NCBI RefSeq assembly: GCF_015845845.1
Contig: NZ_LDIG01000126.1
Coordinates: 1 to 59,524 of the forward strand
Source: Paenibacillus dendritiformis
Lineage (GTDB): Bacteria > Bacillota > Bacilli > Paenibacillales > Paenibacillaceae
Direction of reading: 5' to 3'
DNA length: 59,524 bases
The translations under genes and the position numbers were made by a program. This document shows positions 7,941 to 17,223 of this stretch, one piece after another. Below the pieces are notes generated by a model. The model was not told the origin of the DNA. It saw nothing but the letters and a program-made list of their open reading frames with translations, and searched no databases. Positions within the stretch are counted from its first letter, which is position 1. Each line of letters starts with the position of its first letter.

Positions 7941-8879
7941 ATGATTCGGTATTCCCTGACCAAGCTGTTCTATCTCATCCTATCGCTGTGGGTGCTGGCT
8001 TCCGTCACATTTTTGCTCATGAAGGCCATTCCCGGCGATCCATTTATGTCGGAAAAAGCGGTTCCACCGGAAATTCGCGCCCGTCTGATGGCCCAATATG
8101 GGCTGGATAAACCGCTGTATGAGCAATATTTCGTATACTTGTCCAACTTGGCGAAAGGCGATCTGGGGATTTCGATGAAAATGATGGACCGCGAAGTCGG
8201 CCAGACGATTCGCGATGCCTTCCCCTACTCCCTGAAGCTCGGCGTCGTCTCCATTATCGTCTCCGTCGTCGTCGGTGTCAGCCTGGGCATGGTCGCGGCG
8301 CTGCGGCATCGCAAGCTGCTCGACTCCGCCTCGATGGTCATCGCCGTGCTGGGCGTCTCGGTCCCCAGCTTCGTGCTCGCCTCCTTCTTCCAATATATTT
8401 TCGGCGTGAAGCTGAAGTGGCTGCATGTCGTTGGCCTGAACGGTCCGCTTGATTACATTATGCCGACCCTGGCGCTCTCCGCCCTGCCTATTGCCTTCAT
8501 CGCGCGCCTGACGCGCTCGAACATGCTGGAAGTCTTGACGGCCGATTATATTAAGACCGCCAAGGCCAAAGGCTTATCCCGCGGCGCCATCATCCGCCGG
8601 CATATGCTGCGCAACGGCATTTTGCCCGTCGTCACCTATCTCGGGCCGCTCACGGCCAATGTCGTGACAGGCTCCTTCATCATCGAGCAAATTTTCGGAA
8701 TCGGAGGGCTCGGCAAAATATTCGTGACGAGCATCAGCAACCGCGACTACTCGCTTATTATGGGCATTACCCTATTCTACGGACTTATTTTGATGTGCGC
8801 CCGCTTTATCACCGACATCGCGTACGGATTGATCGATCCCCGCATCACTCTTGTCTCGAGAAAGGAGAAGGCCGCATGA
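7941..8879 (+). CDS. oppB: Oligopeptide ABC transporter permease, OppB type
   Basis: This 312-aa inner-membrane permease has an N-terminal span (residues 10-30) followed by the family landmark MKAIPGDPF. Five further spans follow, and the EAA loop lies near residues 205-225 (TAKAKGLSRGAIIRRHMLRN), which contacts the ATPases. AGGAGGAGG lies upstream of the ATG. Its stop overlaps the start of oppC in ATGA, so translation is coupled. It acts with OppC to form the membrane channel for peptides delivered by the lipoprotein. Confidence 0.92.
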   Translation: MIRYSLTKLFYLILSLWVLASVTFLLMKAIPGDPFMSEKAVPPEIRARLMAQYGLDKPLYEQYFVYLSNLAKGDLGISMKMMDREVGQTIRDAFPYSLKLGVVSIIVSVVVGVSLGMVAALRHRKLLDSASMVIAVLGVSVPSFVLASFFQYIFGVKLKWLHVVGLNGPLDYIMPTLALSALPIAFIARLTRSNMLEVLTADYIKTAKAKGLSRGAIIRRHMLRNGILPVVTYLGPLTANVVTGSFIIEQIFGIGGLGKIFVTSISNRDYSLIMGITLFYGLILMCARFITDIAYGLIDPRITLVSRKEKAA

Positions 8880-9823
8880 CCATGTTCCATTCCTCCTCTG
8901 CCGATGAACGTCCTCTCGCCCCGGATGATTTCCGCAAGGCGAACGTCAGCGAACATGCGGCGGAAGCGATCGAACAGGAAAGCGTATCCGCATGGCGCGA
9001 CGCCTGGCTGCGGCTGCGCAGCAATCGGGTTGCCATGACGGGGCTTGTCTTCTTGCTCCTCATCATCCTCATGGCGATTATCGGCCCGATGCTAACGCCT
9101 TACGATTACTACTCCAACAATCTGGAGAAGACGAATCTGCCGCCTTCCGCCGAGCATTGGTTCGGCACGGACGATCTCGGCCGCGACATGTTCGCCCGCA
9201 CGTGGATGGGCGCCCGCATCTCGCTTGCCGTCGGCTTCTCCGCCGCGGCCATCAACCTCGTCATCGGCGTCATCTACGGCGGCATCATGGGCTATATCGG
9301 CGGACGGCTTGACGAGGTGATGAATAAAATCTCCGAAATTATCTATTCCATCCCGGATCTGCTGGTGGCGATTCTGCTCGTCGTCGTCTTCGAACCGAGC
9401 CTGAGCACGATTATTATGGCGCTGTGCGTGACCGGCTGGATCAATATGTCCTGGATCGTGCGCGGGCAGATGATGCAGCTCAAAAATCAGGAATATGCCC
9501 TCGCCTCCCGCTCCCTCGGCTCGTCGGGCATGCGCATTCTGTTCCGGCACCTCCTGCCGAACGCCATGGGCCCGATTATCGTCACCTTGACCTTGGCGGT
9601 GCCGGCAGCCATCTTCAGCGAAGCGGTGCTAAGCTTCCTCGGGCTGGGCGTCCAATCGCCGGCCGCATCGTGGGGGACGATGATTAACGACGCGCTTAAA
9701 GCGATGATCATTCATCCTTGGCGCCTTGCCTTCCCTGCGCTGTTCATCAGCTTGATGATGCTGTGCTTCAATCTGTTCGGCGACGGGCTGCGCGATGCGC
9801 TCGATCCGAAGATGAAAAAATAA
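8876..9823 (+). CDS. oppC: Oligopeptide ABC transporter permease, OppC type
   Basis: This 315-aa permease has a cytoplasmic N-terminal stretch of about 50 residues and then the first span (VAMTGLVFLLLIILMAIIGP). The OppC hallmark HWFGTDDLGRDMFARTWMGARISL follows, and the EAA loop ALASRSLGSSGMRILFRHLLPN lies near residues 205-226. The chosen ATG overlaps the oppB stop and is preceded by AAAGGAGAAGG; a longer open frame upstream lies inside oppB. It pairs with OppB. Confidence 0.92.
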   Translation: MTMFHSSSADERPLAPDDFRKANVSEHAAEAIEQESVSAWRDAWLRLRSNRVAMTGLVFLLLIILMAIIGPMLTPYDYYSNNLEKTNLPPSAEHWFGTDDLGRDMFARTWMGARISLAVGFSAAAINLVIGVIYGGIMGYIGGRLDEVMNKISEIIYSIPDLLVAILLVVVFEPSLSTIIMALCVTGWINMSWIVRGQMMQLKNQEYALASRSLGSSGMRILFRHLLPNAMGPIIVTLTLAVPAAIFSEAVLSFLGLGVQSPAASWGTMINDALKAMIIHPWRLAFPALFISLMMLCFNLFGDGLRDALDPKMKK

Positions 9824-9842
9824 GGACAAGGAGGGTTCGCCC

Positions 9843-10831
9843 ATGCAGCGATTGCTAGAAGTCCAAGATCTCCGTGTCTCCTTCCATGTCCGCGGCGGCG
9901 AGGTGCAAGCCGTGCGCGGCATCGGATTTCATGTCCAGCCCGGCGAGGCCGTCGCCATCGTCGGCGAATCCGGCTGCGGCAAGAGCGTGACCGCCCAAGC
10001 GATCATGCGTCTTCTGCCGCATCCTCCCGCCCGCATTCATCAAGGAGAGATCCGGTTCCAGGGAAAAGATCTGCTGCGTATGAAGGAGCGGGAAATGCAG
10101 TCCATCCGGGGCAAGGATATCGGGATGATCTTCCAGGATCCGATGACATCGCTCAATCCGACGATGACGATCGGCCGCCAGATTACCGAAGTGCTGATGA
10201 AGCATCAGCGCCTGACATCGCAGGAAGCCAAGCGCCGGGCGATAGAGATGCTGGAGATGGTCGGCATCCCCCATCCGGCCACGCGCTTCTCCCAATACCC
10301 GCATGAGTTCTCCGGCGGCATGAGGCAGCGGGCCATGATCGCCATTGCCTTGGCCTGCCGCCCGGCGCTGCTCATCGCGGACGAGCCGACGACGGCGCTT
10401 GACGTGACGATACAGGCCCAGATTCTGCGCGTGCTCAAGCAACTGCAGCGCGACTTCGGGACATCGATCATTCTCATTACGCATGATCTTGGCATCGTGG
10501 CGGATCTGTGCGATCGCGTCATCGTCATGTATGCGGGCCAGATCGTCGAGACCGGCACGAAGCGGGAAATATTCAAGAAGCCGAAGCATCCCTACACCCG
10601 TGGTCTGCTGCGTTCCTTGCCGCGAATCGATCAGAGCAAGGATGAGCCGCTCGTGCCGATATACGGCACGCCGCCCGATCTGGCCAAGCCGCCGGCCGGC
10701 TGCCCGTTCTGGGCCCGCTGCAGCGACGCGATGCGCGTCTGCCAGGAACGGCAGCCGGAAGCGACCGCCCTCAGCGGAACCCACAGCGCGAGCTGCTGGC
10801 TGCTGCATCCGCTGGCACGGGAGGTGGCCAG

Positions 10832-10835
<4 letters not shown>
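9843..10835 (+). CDS. oppD: Oligopeptide ABC transporter ATPase, OppD type
   Basis: This 330-aa ATPase powers peptide import with OppF. Walker A GESGCGKS lies at residues 41-48, the signature FSGGMRQR near 158-165, Walker [10 protein letters not shown] near 178-186, and the switch His in ITHDLG follows. The C-terminal oligopeptide-ATPase domain carries the Cys pattern GCPFWARC..C.....C, which in related peptide transporters holds an iron-sulfur cluster. AAGGAGG lies upstream of the ATG. The last bases overlap the oppF start (ATGA). Confidence 0.92.
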
Positions 10836-11791
<956 letters not shown>

Positions 11792-11834
11792 GCCGTCCGC
11801 GAGCCGCCCGCAGGGACCACAGCAGAAGATACGG

Positions 11835-11874
11835 CAGGAGGCCGAACGCATTCCGTTCAGCCTCCTGTTTATTA
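11835..11874 (+). terminator. Rho-independent terminator of the opp operon
   Basis: CAGGAGGC-GAACG pairs with CGTTC-GCCTCCTG around a short loop, with one mismatched pair inside the stem. It is followed by GTTTATT. Confidence 0.8.
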
Positions 11875-12040
11875 GATAAGAAAGAGAAGGCAGCGAACCT
11901 TCCGGCCGGCCTCCCCCGATTCGCGAAGCAGACTCGCCCCTCCGGACGCCCAACGCATAGCGCGAATGGGCCGCTCCGCAGCTTCCCGCATACTACAGCT
12001 TCAGGAGGAAGATTACGGCAACGATGCACAGACACTATGC

Positions 12041-12721
12041 TTACAGCAAATGTGAGGACAACTGAAACAGATCGCCGCAGATGAACCGGATAGGAGGGAA
12101 GCTGCCCTGCTTGTTTTTCCGGTTCAGCCAGACCGTATCGATTCCGACGTTCGTCACGCCCCCCACATCGCCGCTCAAGGAATCTCCGATATGAAGCACA
12201 TCCTCCCGCTTGAGCCGGAACTGCTCCAGAGCGCAGCGGAACATCTCCGGCCGCGGCTTGTAGGCGCGGGCATCCTCGCTCGTCATAACCCCGTCCACCT
12301 CCAAACCGTGCAGGCGCAAAGCCGCCTCGATATCGGCCCGATCCGTATTCGACAAAATATAGACCGGATAGGATTGGCGGGCCCGCTCCACGAACCGTCT
12401 CGCATCCTCGTAAAGGTTCGGCTGCTCCCAATTGGCGTACTGCAGCGCCAGCAGATCGTCCGGCCGGCTGAACGAATCGAAATAAATGAGCGTCTCGGCC
12501 AGGCATTCCCACGCGAGCTGGCGCTGGCTCTGATACGCCCTGCCATAGCTCTCGAGAAGCATCCTGGACAAGCTCTGCCACCAGTAAGTGCCAATCTCCC
12601 GGAGACTGCATTCCCGGCGGGAATTCGCCTGGATAGTGCGGAACACAATCTGCAATATGTTCTCATCTTCCCATGCCAATGTTTCATAGAAGTTAATAAA
12701 TAGGGACTTGTACTTCGCCAT
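12041..12721 (-). CDS. HAD-superfamily protein with altered nucleophile motif
   Basis: This 226-aa protein has the haloacid-dehalogenase layout. Motif II YILSNTD carries Ser124, motif III AYKPRP carries Lys155, and motif IV HIGDSLSGD carries Asp180 and Asp185. Motif I, normally [F]DxDxT or FDxYxTL with a nucleophilic Asp, reads INFYETL, so Asn10 (codon AAC) sits where the nucleophile should be. The protein may be a non-catalytic or deamidation-dependent family member. The start is the ATG preceded by a GGGGAT-type site. It is a single gene with no obvious operon partner. Confidence 0.8.
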   Translation of the reverse strand: MAKYKSLFINFYETLAWEDENILQIVFRTIQANSRRECSLREIGTYWWQSLSRMLLESYGRAYQSQRQLAWECLAETLIYFDSFSRPDDLLALQYANWEQPNLYEDARRFVERARQSYPVYILSNTDRADIEAALRLHGLEVDGVMTSEDARAYKPRPEMFRCALEQFRLKREDVLHIGDSLSGDVGGVTNVGIDTVWLNRKNKQGSFPPIRFICGDLFQLSSHLL

Positions 12722-13387
12722 GACGTCCCATCCCCTTATCCGTATGACTTCCGGCCGATGTTCCGTATGAATGCGCCGCGCCTGTACCCGACCGCACGGA
12801 CCGGGCCGGGCTGCCGTCGCTGCACAATCCCGTCGAGAAGCGTCGAGAATACTTCCAGTATAGCAAACCTGTTTCGCAAGAAGAGAGTCATTTCCTGAAA
12901 AAGGGACTTGGGGGCCTCCAGGATAGGCTTGCTGAACTAGGAGATCACGGCTGCCCTCATTCAAAGAAATCGCTTACTTCGTTCCACCGCGAAGCTGAGC
13001 CGGCGCGCGGCATGCAAGCCGCATGGCAAACAACGATTTTCCGAAGCAAAGGGCGAGAGCGGAATCTCGATTCTATCAATCTCGCATATGGTAGAGAGGA
13101 AGGCGGCAAGCGGCCGATCCATTGCGGAAGAACGGGCTTAGGGCTCAACTCCCGAACATCCCCTCGCCGCGGCGATAATGGACCCGTGCCCCGCGCCAGC
13201 CGCCTGCGCAAAGCTGCATCGGCGCGGATGCCGCCGCCGCTGCGCGTCCCCGTTCCGGCGCAGCGCCGCGTCAGCCACGCGGACAGCGCCAGCCTGCTCA
13301 GCCACACGGACAGCTCCAGCCTGCTTCAGCCACGAGCCCTATCCGGGTTGGCGGGCCGGTTCATTTCGAGGGAGAGGAGGTGCATTG
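12722..13387. other. 666-base intergenic region
   Basis: Long open frames here on both strands are GC-driven and resemble no protein. The only structure seen is a 27-bp direct repeat at 13272-13325. Promoters for the two divergent neighbours presumably lie here, but no clear -35/-10 pair was identified. Confidence 0.5.
13272..13325. repeat. Two 27-bp direct repeats plus a partial third
   Basis: Two copies start with CAGCCAC and end with CCAGCCTGCT (13272-13298 and 13299-13325, two or three differences). A 12-base partial copy starts at 13327. They lie directly upstream of the pyruvyl transferase-like gene. Confidence 0.75.
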
Positions 13388-14410
13388 ATGAATATTGCCG
13401 TATGCGGATATTACGGGATGGGGAGCTTCGGCGACGATTTATGCTTGCGGACGCTGCAGAAGCGGTTCGACGGACATGCCGTCTACCCCTGGCTGCCGCA
13501 TATGAATCCGGATGAGACCGATGCCGTCATCATCGGGGGCGGAGATCTGATCACGCCGCACTACTTCAATCCTTATTACTTCCCGGCAGCGCTGCGCAAT
13601 CATCCCACCTGGGTATATGGCGTTGGCATTGCCGATGCCTGGCCGGAAGAAACCTGGCCGGAAGACCAAATGAATCTGTACCGGGAACGGATACGGCAGG
13701 CCAACAAGGCCGTATTCCGCGACGCCCATTCGCTTGCTGTCGCTTCCCGGGCCGGATTCCACCCGTATCCGACGATGGCGCCGGACATCGCTTTCGGCTA
13801 TCGGGAGCCCCGGTTCCCTGTAAAGCGGTTATCCGACAGGCCTACGATCGGCATCGTCGTCTCCGCCTGTTCCGCCTTCCCGTTCGAAGCAATGCTCCGG
13901 CTCTTCCTCCGGTTGACAAGCGAAGGCTTCCATCTTGCCCTTATACCCGTCATGAATCATCCGACGAACGGCTTCTCCGACTTCAACGTGTGCAATCGGC
14001 TGTACCGGGCCCTGAAGGCCCGCCATCCCCGCGCCTCCGCCGAAGCGCTGCCGCCGCTCATGGAGCTGGACGTGACCTACAGCATCATCCAATCCATGGA
14101 CATGCTCATCTCCTGCAAGCTCCATCCGTCGCTTGTGGCGCTGCGCGCTGGAAAGCCCGTGTTCGCCTTCCGTAAGATGAACAAGCTCCGCAGCCTGCTC
14201 AGGCCGTTCGGCATGGAGGAATATGTCTGCTCCGGTGAAACGCAGGGAGAAGACGATTGGCCGCGAATCGAGGATTTCCTTGAACACGGCCAGGCCAAGG
14301 CGCAGGCGGCCCTGCCCCGCATCCGCCAGGCCGAACGCGAGAGCGTGCGCCAGCTTCGCCGCCTGAAGGCGGATATCGAGCAGCGATGCCGGCAGCATCG
14401 CTGGTTGTGA
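13388..14410 (+). CDS. Polysaccharide pyruvyl transferase family protein
   Basis: This 340-aa protein resembles the CsaB/WcaK family that adds ketal-pyruvate to wall polysaccharides. It opens with NIAVCGYYGMGSFGDD, the N-terminal Gly-rich turn. DAVIIGGGDLITP follows near residue 45, with a central GIVVSACSAF strand. The C-terminal MDMLISCKLHPSLVALRAGKPV block contains the family's conserved R/K-x-H motif (here CKLHP). The start has GGGAGAGGAGG upstream; the longer open frame upstream has no homology. The Cys at KLH and the short length mean the exact reaction is unsure. Confidence 0.75.
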   Translation: MNIAVCGYYGMGSFGDDLCLRTLQKRFDGHAVYPWLPHMNPDETDAVIIGGGDLITPHYFNPYYFPAALRNHPTWVYGVGIADAWPEETWPEDQMNLYRERIRQANKAVFRDAHSLAVASRAGFHPYPTMAPDIAFGYREPRFPVKRLSDRPTIGIVVSACSAFPFEAMLRLFLRLTSEGFHLALIPVMNHPTNGFSDFNVCNRLYRALKARHPRASAEALPPLMELDVTYSIIQSMDMLISCKLHPSLVALRAGKPVFAFRKMNKLRSLLRPFGMEEYVCSGETQGEDDWPRIEDFLEHGQAKAQAALPRIRQAERESVRQLRRLKADIEQRCRQHRWL

Positions 14411-14462
14411 TTGCCGTCGGAACAGATGGAACAGATTGATCGTTGAGAGAGGAGGAAGCAAG

Positions 14463-14774
14463 ATGGGTTTCTGGTTCGGGTACCGCCGGCTTGTTAACAA
14501 GGTTCGACAACTGGAGGGAAAAGTCGAGGAATTGGCTCGCGGCGCAGATGAAGCGGCTTCGGGACCTAATGAAGAATTAAAACGGTTCCTGGAGTTCAAG
14601 GTGGCAACGGAGATCGTGGTCTGCACCCCAAGCTCTTCGGTGCGGGGCGTGCTCCTCAGCGTTGGCGCCGGCGTTCTGCAGCTAAGGGAAGCAACCGGCG
14701 ATCGCGCCGTCATCCCGTTTTCCAAAGTGACCTATGTCCAGTCATCGGCAAGCAGAGAGGAGACCTCGCGATGA
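14463..14774 (+). CDS. Small DUF2642-like protein
   Basis: This is a 103-aa protein. The first 45 residues are charged and helical (NKVRQLEGKVEELARG). The rest looks like a compact beta domain of the DUF2642 type seen in Bacillus spore-associated small proteins: TEIVVCTPSSSVRGVLLSVGAGVLQLRE, then VIPFSKVTYVQ. The start is the ATG after GAGAGGAGGAAGC. The stop overlaps the next gene (ATGA), and that gene encodes a similar beta domain without the helix, so the two products probably form one complex. No catalytic residues are evident. Confidence 0.6.
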   Translation: MGFWFGYRRLVNKVRQLEGKVEELARGADEAASGPNEELKRFLEFKVATEIVVCTPSSSVRGVLLSVGAGVLQLREATGDRAVIPFSKVTYVQSSASREETSR

Positions 14775-14977
14775 ACTTACGCCAACTGCTGCGAAGTTAT
14801 ATCGGGAATGCAGTGGAGATTATGACCGCTCATGGCGTGACGGCGGGGACGCTGCAATCCGTCGGCAGCTCCACCCTGACCCTTAAGGTTGCTCTGATTT
14901 TAAACGGACCTTCCGGGCAAATCGCCGCCATTCCGCTGCAAGCGATCGAACTCATCCGCATTCCCGCACAACAATGA
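14771..14977 (+). CDS. Small DUF2642-like protein, partner of the preceding gene
   Basis: This 68-aa protein consists only of the beta domain: SYIGNAVEIMTAHGVTAGTLQSVGSSTLTLKV, then IAAIPLQAIELIRI. It has the same strand pattern as the C-terminal half of the upstream product and is coupled to it by a 4-base overlap. It is probably a duplicated pair; the localisation (possibly spore coat) is inferred from the family only. Confidence 0.55.
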   Translation: MNLRQLLRSYIGNAVEIMTAHGVTAGTLQSVGSSTLTLKVALILNGPSGQIAAIPLQAIELIRIPAQQ

Positions 14978-14980
14978 TGA

Positions 14981-15012
14981 CGCCGGGGCGCACGGAGACG
15001 CGCGCCCCGGCG
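14981..15012. terminator. GC-rich hairpin between convergent genes
   Basis: An 11-bp perfect stem, CGCCGGGGCGC with its complement, has a 10-base loop. It has no T-run on either strand, so it may act as a weak bidirectional terminator. Confidence 0.5.
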
Positions 15013-15093
15013 CTGTCCGTGAACTCTCTGGCCCTCCCCCCGTCCTATACGGTTGCTCCGGCTCCCGGGGTACGGGAGAGACCGTGCCCCCGC

Positions 15094-15348
15094 TTAACGG
15101 TATCCTTGCACGGGGCGCTCCAGCGCGTATAAATCGTCCTCCAGAGCGGCCATTCGCTCGAGGAACAGCTTCCTTGCATCCTGAATCGCCTGATTGTACA
15201 GATGCGGGCTCAATTCCTTGATCATAAAATCAACGAGCTGCTCCGCTCCGATATCTCCAAGCTCCTCCGCGCGCTCTTCCGCAAAGAAATGCTTCACCTG
15301 CTCCATAATGTGCTGCTTCTGTTCTCTGGGCAGCTTTATCGGATTCAT
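15094..15348 (-). CDS. DUF2164 family protein
   Basis: This 84-aa mostly helical cytoplasmic protein starts with the family-like pattern IKLPREQKQHIMEQVKHFFAEERAEELGDIGAEQLVDFMI. Its C-terminal helix contains LYNQAIQDARKLFLERM. The length is typical. The function of the family is unknown. It lies alone between short conserved genes on the same strand. Confidence 0.75.
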   Translation of the reverse strand: MNPIKLPREQKQHIMEQVKHFFAEERAEELGDIGAEQLVDFMIKELSPHLYNQAIQDARKLFLERMAALEDDLYALERPVQGYR

Positions 15349-15403
15349 ACCGTTCCTCCTTCATTCCCTTCGTTAAGCTTGAATCAAGCCGGCGTGCGCG
15401 CCA

Positions 15404-15595
15404 TCAGCGATCCGGCGGATAGACCGGAGGCTGTCCCAACCTGCTCTCCTTCTCCCGAATGGACAAGTCCAGCCAGCGGATGGTCCGTTGCAGCGCGCGA
15501 ATGACCAGAATACTGATGTAGATGCCAAGGACGAAGACCACCGCATAAATCATAAGCGGGAGAAATCCAAAAAATGAAACGAATCCGATATCCAC
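15404..15595 (-). CDS. Small single-span membrane protein
   Basis: This 63-aa protein has one long hydrophobic segment (about residues 4-34, FVSFFGFLPLMIYAVVFVLG onward) and then a basic-acidic amphipathic tail. The start is the GTG placed 7 bases after GGAGG; an upstream TTG at 15610 would add five residues. No family is recognised. The layout resembles small membrane anchors or regulators common in Bacillales. Confidence 0.5.
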   Translation of the reverse strand: MDIGFVSFFGFLPLMIYAVVFVLGIYISILVIRALQRTIRWLDLSIREKESRLGQPPVYPPDR

Positions 15596-15683
15596 CGGAG
15601 ACACCTCCAACCGTTATGTCTCAGTACGCGCTTCCCCGCCGGCCGCCAGGTCACAAGTTGCGGCTCCTTACCCGTTTTCTTCC

Positions 15684-16235
15684 TTACCCGTTCGGATAAG
15701 GGCGCAGCAGCGGCTTCAGCTTGCGGAAATCATGCATGCCGTTCCGGACAGCGGCCAGCTCCGTTATGTGCTCCATCACAGCATGCGCTTGCTCGGACGC
15801 CAGCCGGTACTGTTCCTCCGAAATGCGTCCCTGGCGAAGCGCGTCGTCCAATTCATCTTCATCCAGCAAAAAAATCTTCCCTGACGGCAGCAGGACGACG
15901 TCCAAGTATAGATCCTCATAATACGGAATTCCGCGCTCGTCCACTTCGGGGGGCTCGCAGATGTCCACATACCACTGGACCACTTCTTCCTTGTCATCCA
16001 GCATCGTCGTCACGGAGTAGCGCTTGCCCTGCGGGAAATGCTGCATCCAATAATAACCGGCGTCCGCCAGCACAAGCTTCCGGCCGTCCATTTTTTTGAC
16101 AAGCGGCGCACGCACCGCATGGAAATGGAGCAGCGTCACATAACCCGAGAAATCTTCGGTATCCTGATGCATTATAGCAAAATCACGCGATTCAATCCGT
16201 TTCCAGTCGCTGCGGTCAGCATGTTTTCGTTTCAT
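15684..16235 (-). CDS. DUF402 family nucleoside tri/diphosphatase-like protein
   Basis: This 183-aa protein matches the DUF402 (YgaC/Ntdp) family. It has an N-terminal beta-barrel with YYWMQHFPQGKRYSVTTMLDD, then the acidic metal-binding stretch WYVDICEPPEVDERGIPYYEDLYLDVVLLPSGKIFLLDEDEL, and a C-terminal helical part. Characterised members hydrolyse nucleoside di- and triphosphates with divalent metal. The conserved Asp/Glu cluster is intact here. Confidence 0.8.
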   Translation of the reverse strand: MKRKHADRSDWKRIESRDFAIMHQDTEDFSGYVTLLHFHAVRAPLVKKMDGRKLVLADAGYYWMQHFPQGKRYSVTTMLDDKEEVVQWYVDICEPPEVDERGIPYYEDLYLDVVLLPSGKIFLLDEDELDDALRQGRISEEQYRLASEQAHAVMEHITELAAVRNGMHDFRKLKPLLRPYPNG

Positions 16236-16321
16236 GAAGTCAACCTTTCTTCTCTCGTCTCCAAATGCACGTTCTCCGTAAAATCTCTTCCATTATACCG
16301 TTTTTCAAGCACAAAATCTGC

Positions 16322-16349
16322 AAAAAAAAGAACATCGATTCCGATGTCC
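16322..16349 (-). terminator. Rho-independent terminator of the type VII locus
   Basis: On the minus strand an 8-bp stem (GGACATCG with CGATGTTC, including one G-T pair) and a GAAT loop are followed by eight T residues. It lies 33 bases after the stop of the PP2C gene, the last gene of the secretion locus. Confidence 0.85.
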
Positions 16350-16381
16350 TTGCTTGGCGTATGAAAAACGGAGCCGCCAGC

Positions 16382-17206
16382 TCACCACGACACCTCGATA
16401 AATGAGGCGTCATCCGTCAGCGCGCCGCCCTGCGGCTGATCCAGCATCCGCTGCAGCTCCGCATCCGATGGTTTTCCGCTGCAGCCGTCCAGCTCGCGCA
16501 AGCCGTCCGTATAACAGAGCAGCCGGTACGTCCCGGAGCGGGGCAAGTCCATCGTGAACAGATGCGGCGCCCCGCCGACAGGGCCGGTTAGCGTAGACCA
16601 GCGCTCGCCAATGCGTATCTTGTCCTGGAACGGCGCCTTCACTTCCGTGCCGTTCACCCACAGGCGCAGCCGGCAGTCGCCCTGCCAGGCGAGCCACAGC
16701 CTGCCCTTGCGAAGCCCGCTGCGGCTGGCGCGCTCGATGCGGCCGCAGATGAACATCGATTCGCTGCCGCGGCTCCGCTTCTCTTCAAGCACTTCCCTCA
16801 GCAGTTGCGGGGTGCCATGGGGTATCGGCAGATCTTCTACCGCCTTCGTCGCCGGGCCGGTCAGCCCTCCGATATAGGCATGGAAGGCTTGCTCGCTCGG
16901 GGGCGCGCTCAGGTCTGCCAGCCAGCCGAGCAGCCGCTCGCCCAGGAACCGGGCGGCGAAGTCGCCCTGATAGCTCATGCTGACACCGTCGCACAGCACG
17001 AAGCTGCATCCGTTGCCCTGCAGGTGCAGGCCGAGGAAGTCCTGCCCGTTCTCGCGCTGCTGGACTGTCTCCTCCGCCCGAGCGTAGCCGTACCGGCACC
17101 GGTACGGGTGTTCAATGATCGTTACGGGATGCTCGCTATGCTGGGAGCACAGGATTCGCTGTACCGCGGTGTCATGTCGGGACGATTTTCTTCGGCCAAT
17201 TCGCAT
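16382..17206 (-). CDS. PP2C-family serine/threonine phosphatase
   Basis: This 274-aa protein phosphatase has metal-site residues in the usual places: NGQDF (Asp56), FVLCDGVSMS (Asp73-Gly74), CYTDGLREL (Asp234) and LTDDASFI (Asp265/266). It probably removes phosphate from targets of the kinase-like protein two genes upstream. The start chosen is the ATG 7 bases after GGGGAG; an ATG at 17221 would add five residues. It is separated from the VWA gene by 17 bases and lies last in the type VII cluster. PP2C genes are not part of the classical Firmicute secretion locus. Confidence 0.85.
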   Translation of the reverse strand: MRIGRRKSSRHDTAVQRILCSQHSEHPVTIIEHPYRCRYGYARAEETVQQRENGQDFLGLHLQGNGCSFVLCDGVSMSYQGDFAARFLGERLLGWLADLSAPPSEQAFHAYIGGLTGPATKAVEDLPIPHGTPQLLREVLEEKRSRGSESMFICGRIERASRSGLRKGRLWLAWQGDCRLRLWVNGTEVKAPFQDKIRIGERWSTLTGPVGGAPHLFTMDLPRSGTYRLLCYTDGLRELDGCSGKPSDAELQRMLDQPQGGALTDDASFIEVSW

Positions 17207-17223
17207 GCGCCATCTCCCCATCT

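Noticed and set aside
13012-13515. 167-codon plus-strand frame upstream of and into the pyruvyl transferase gene
   Set aside because: It overlaps the conserved start of the real gene in another frame and contains the direct repeats.
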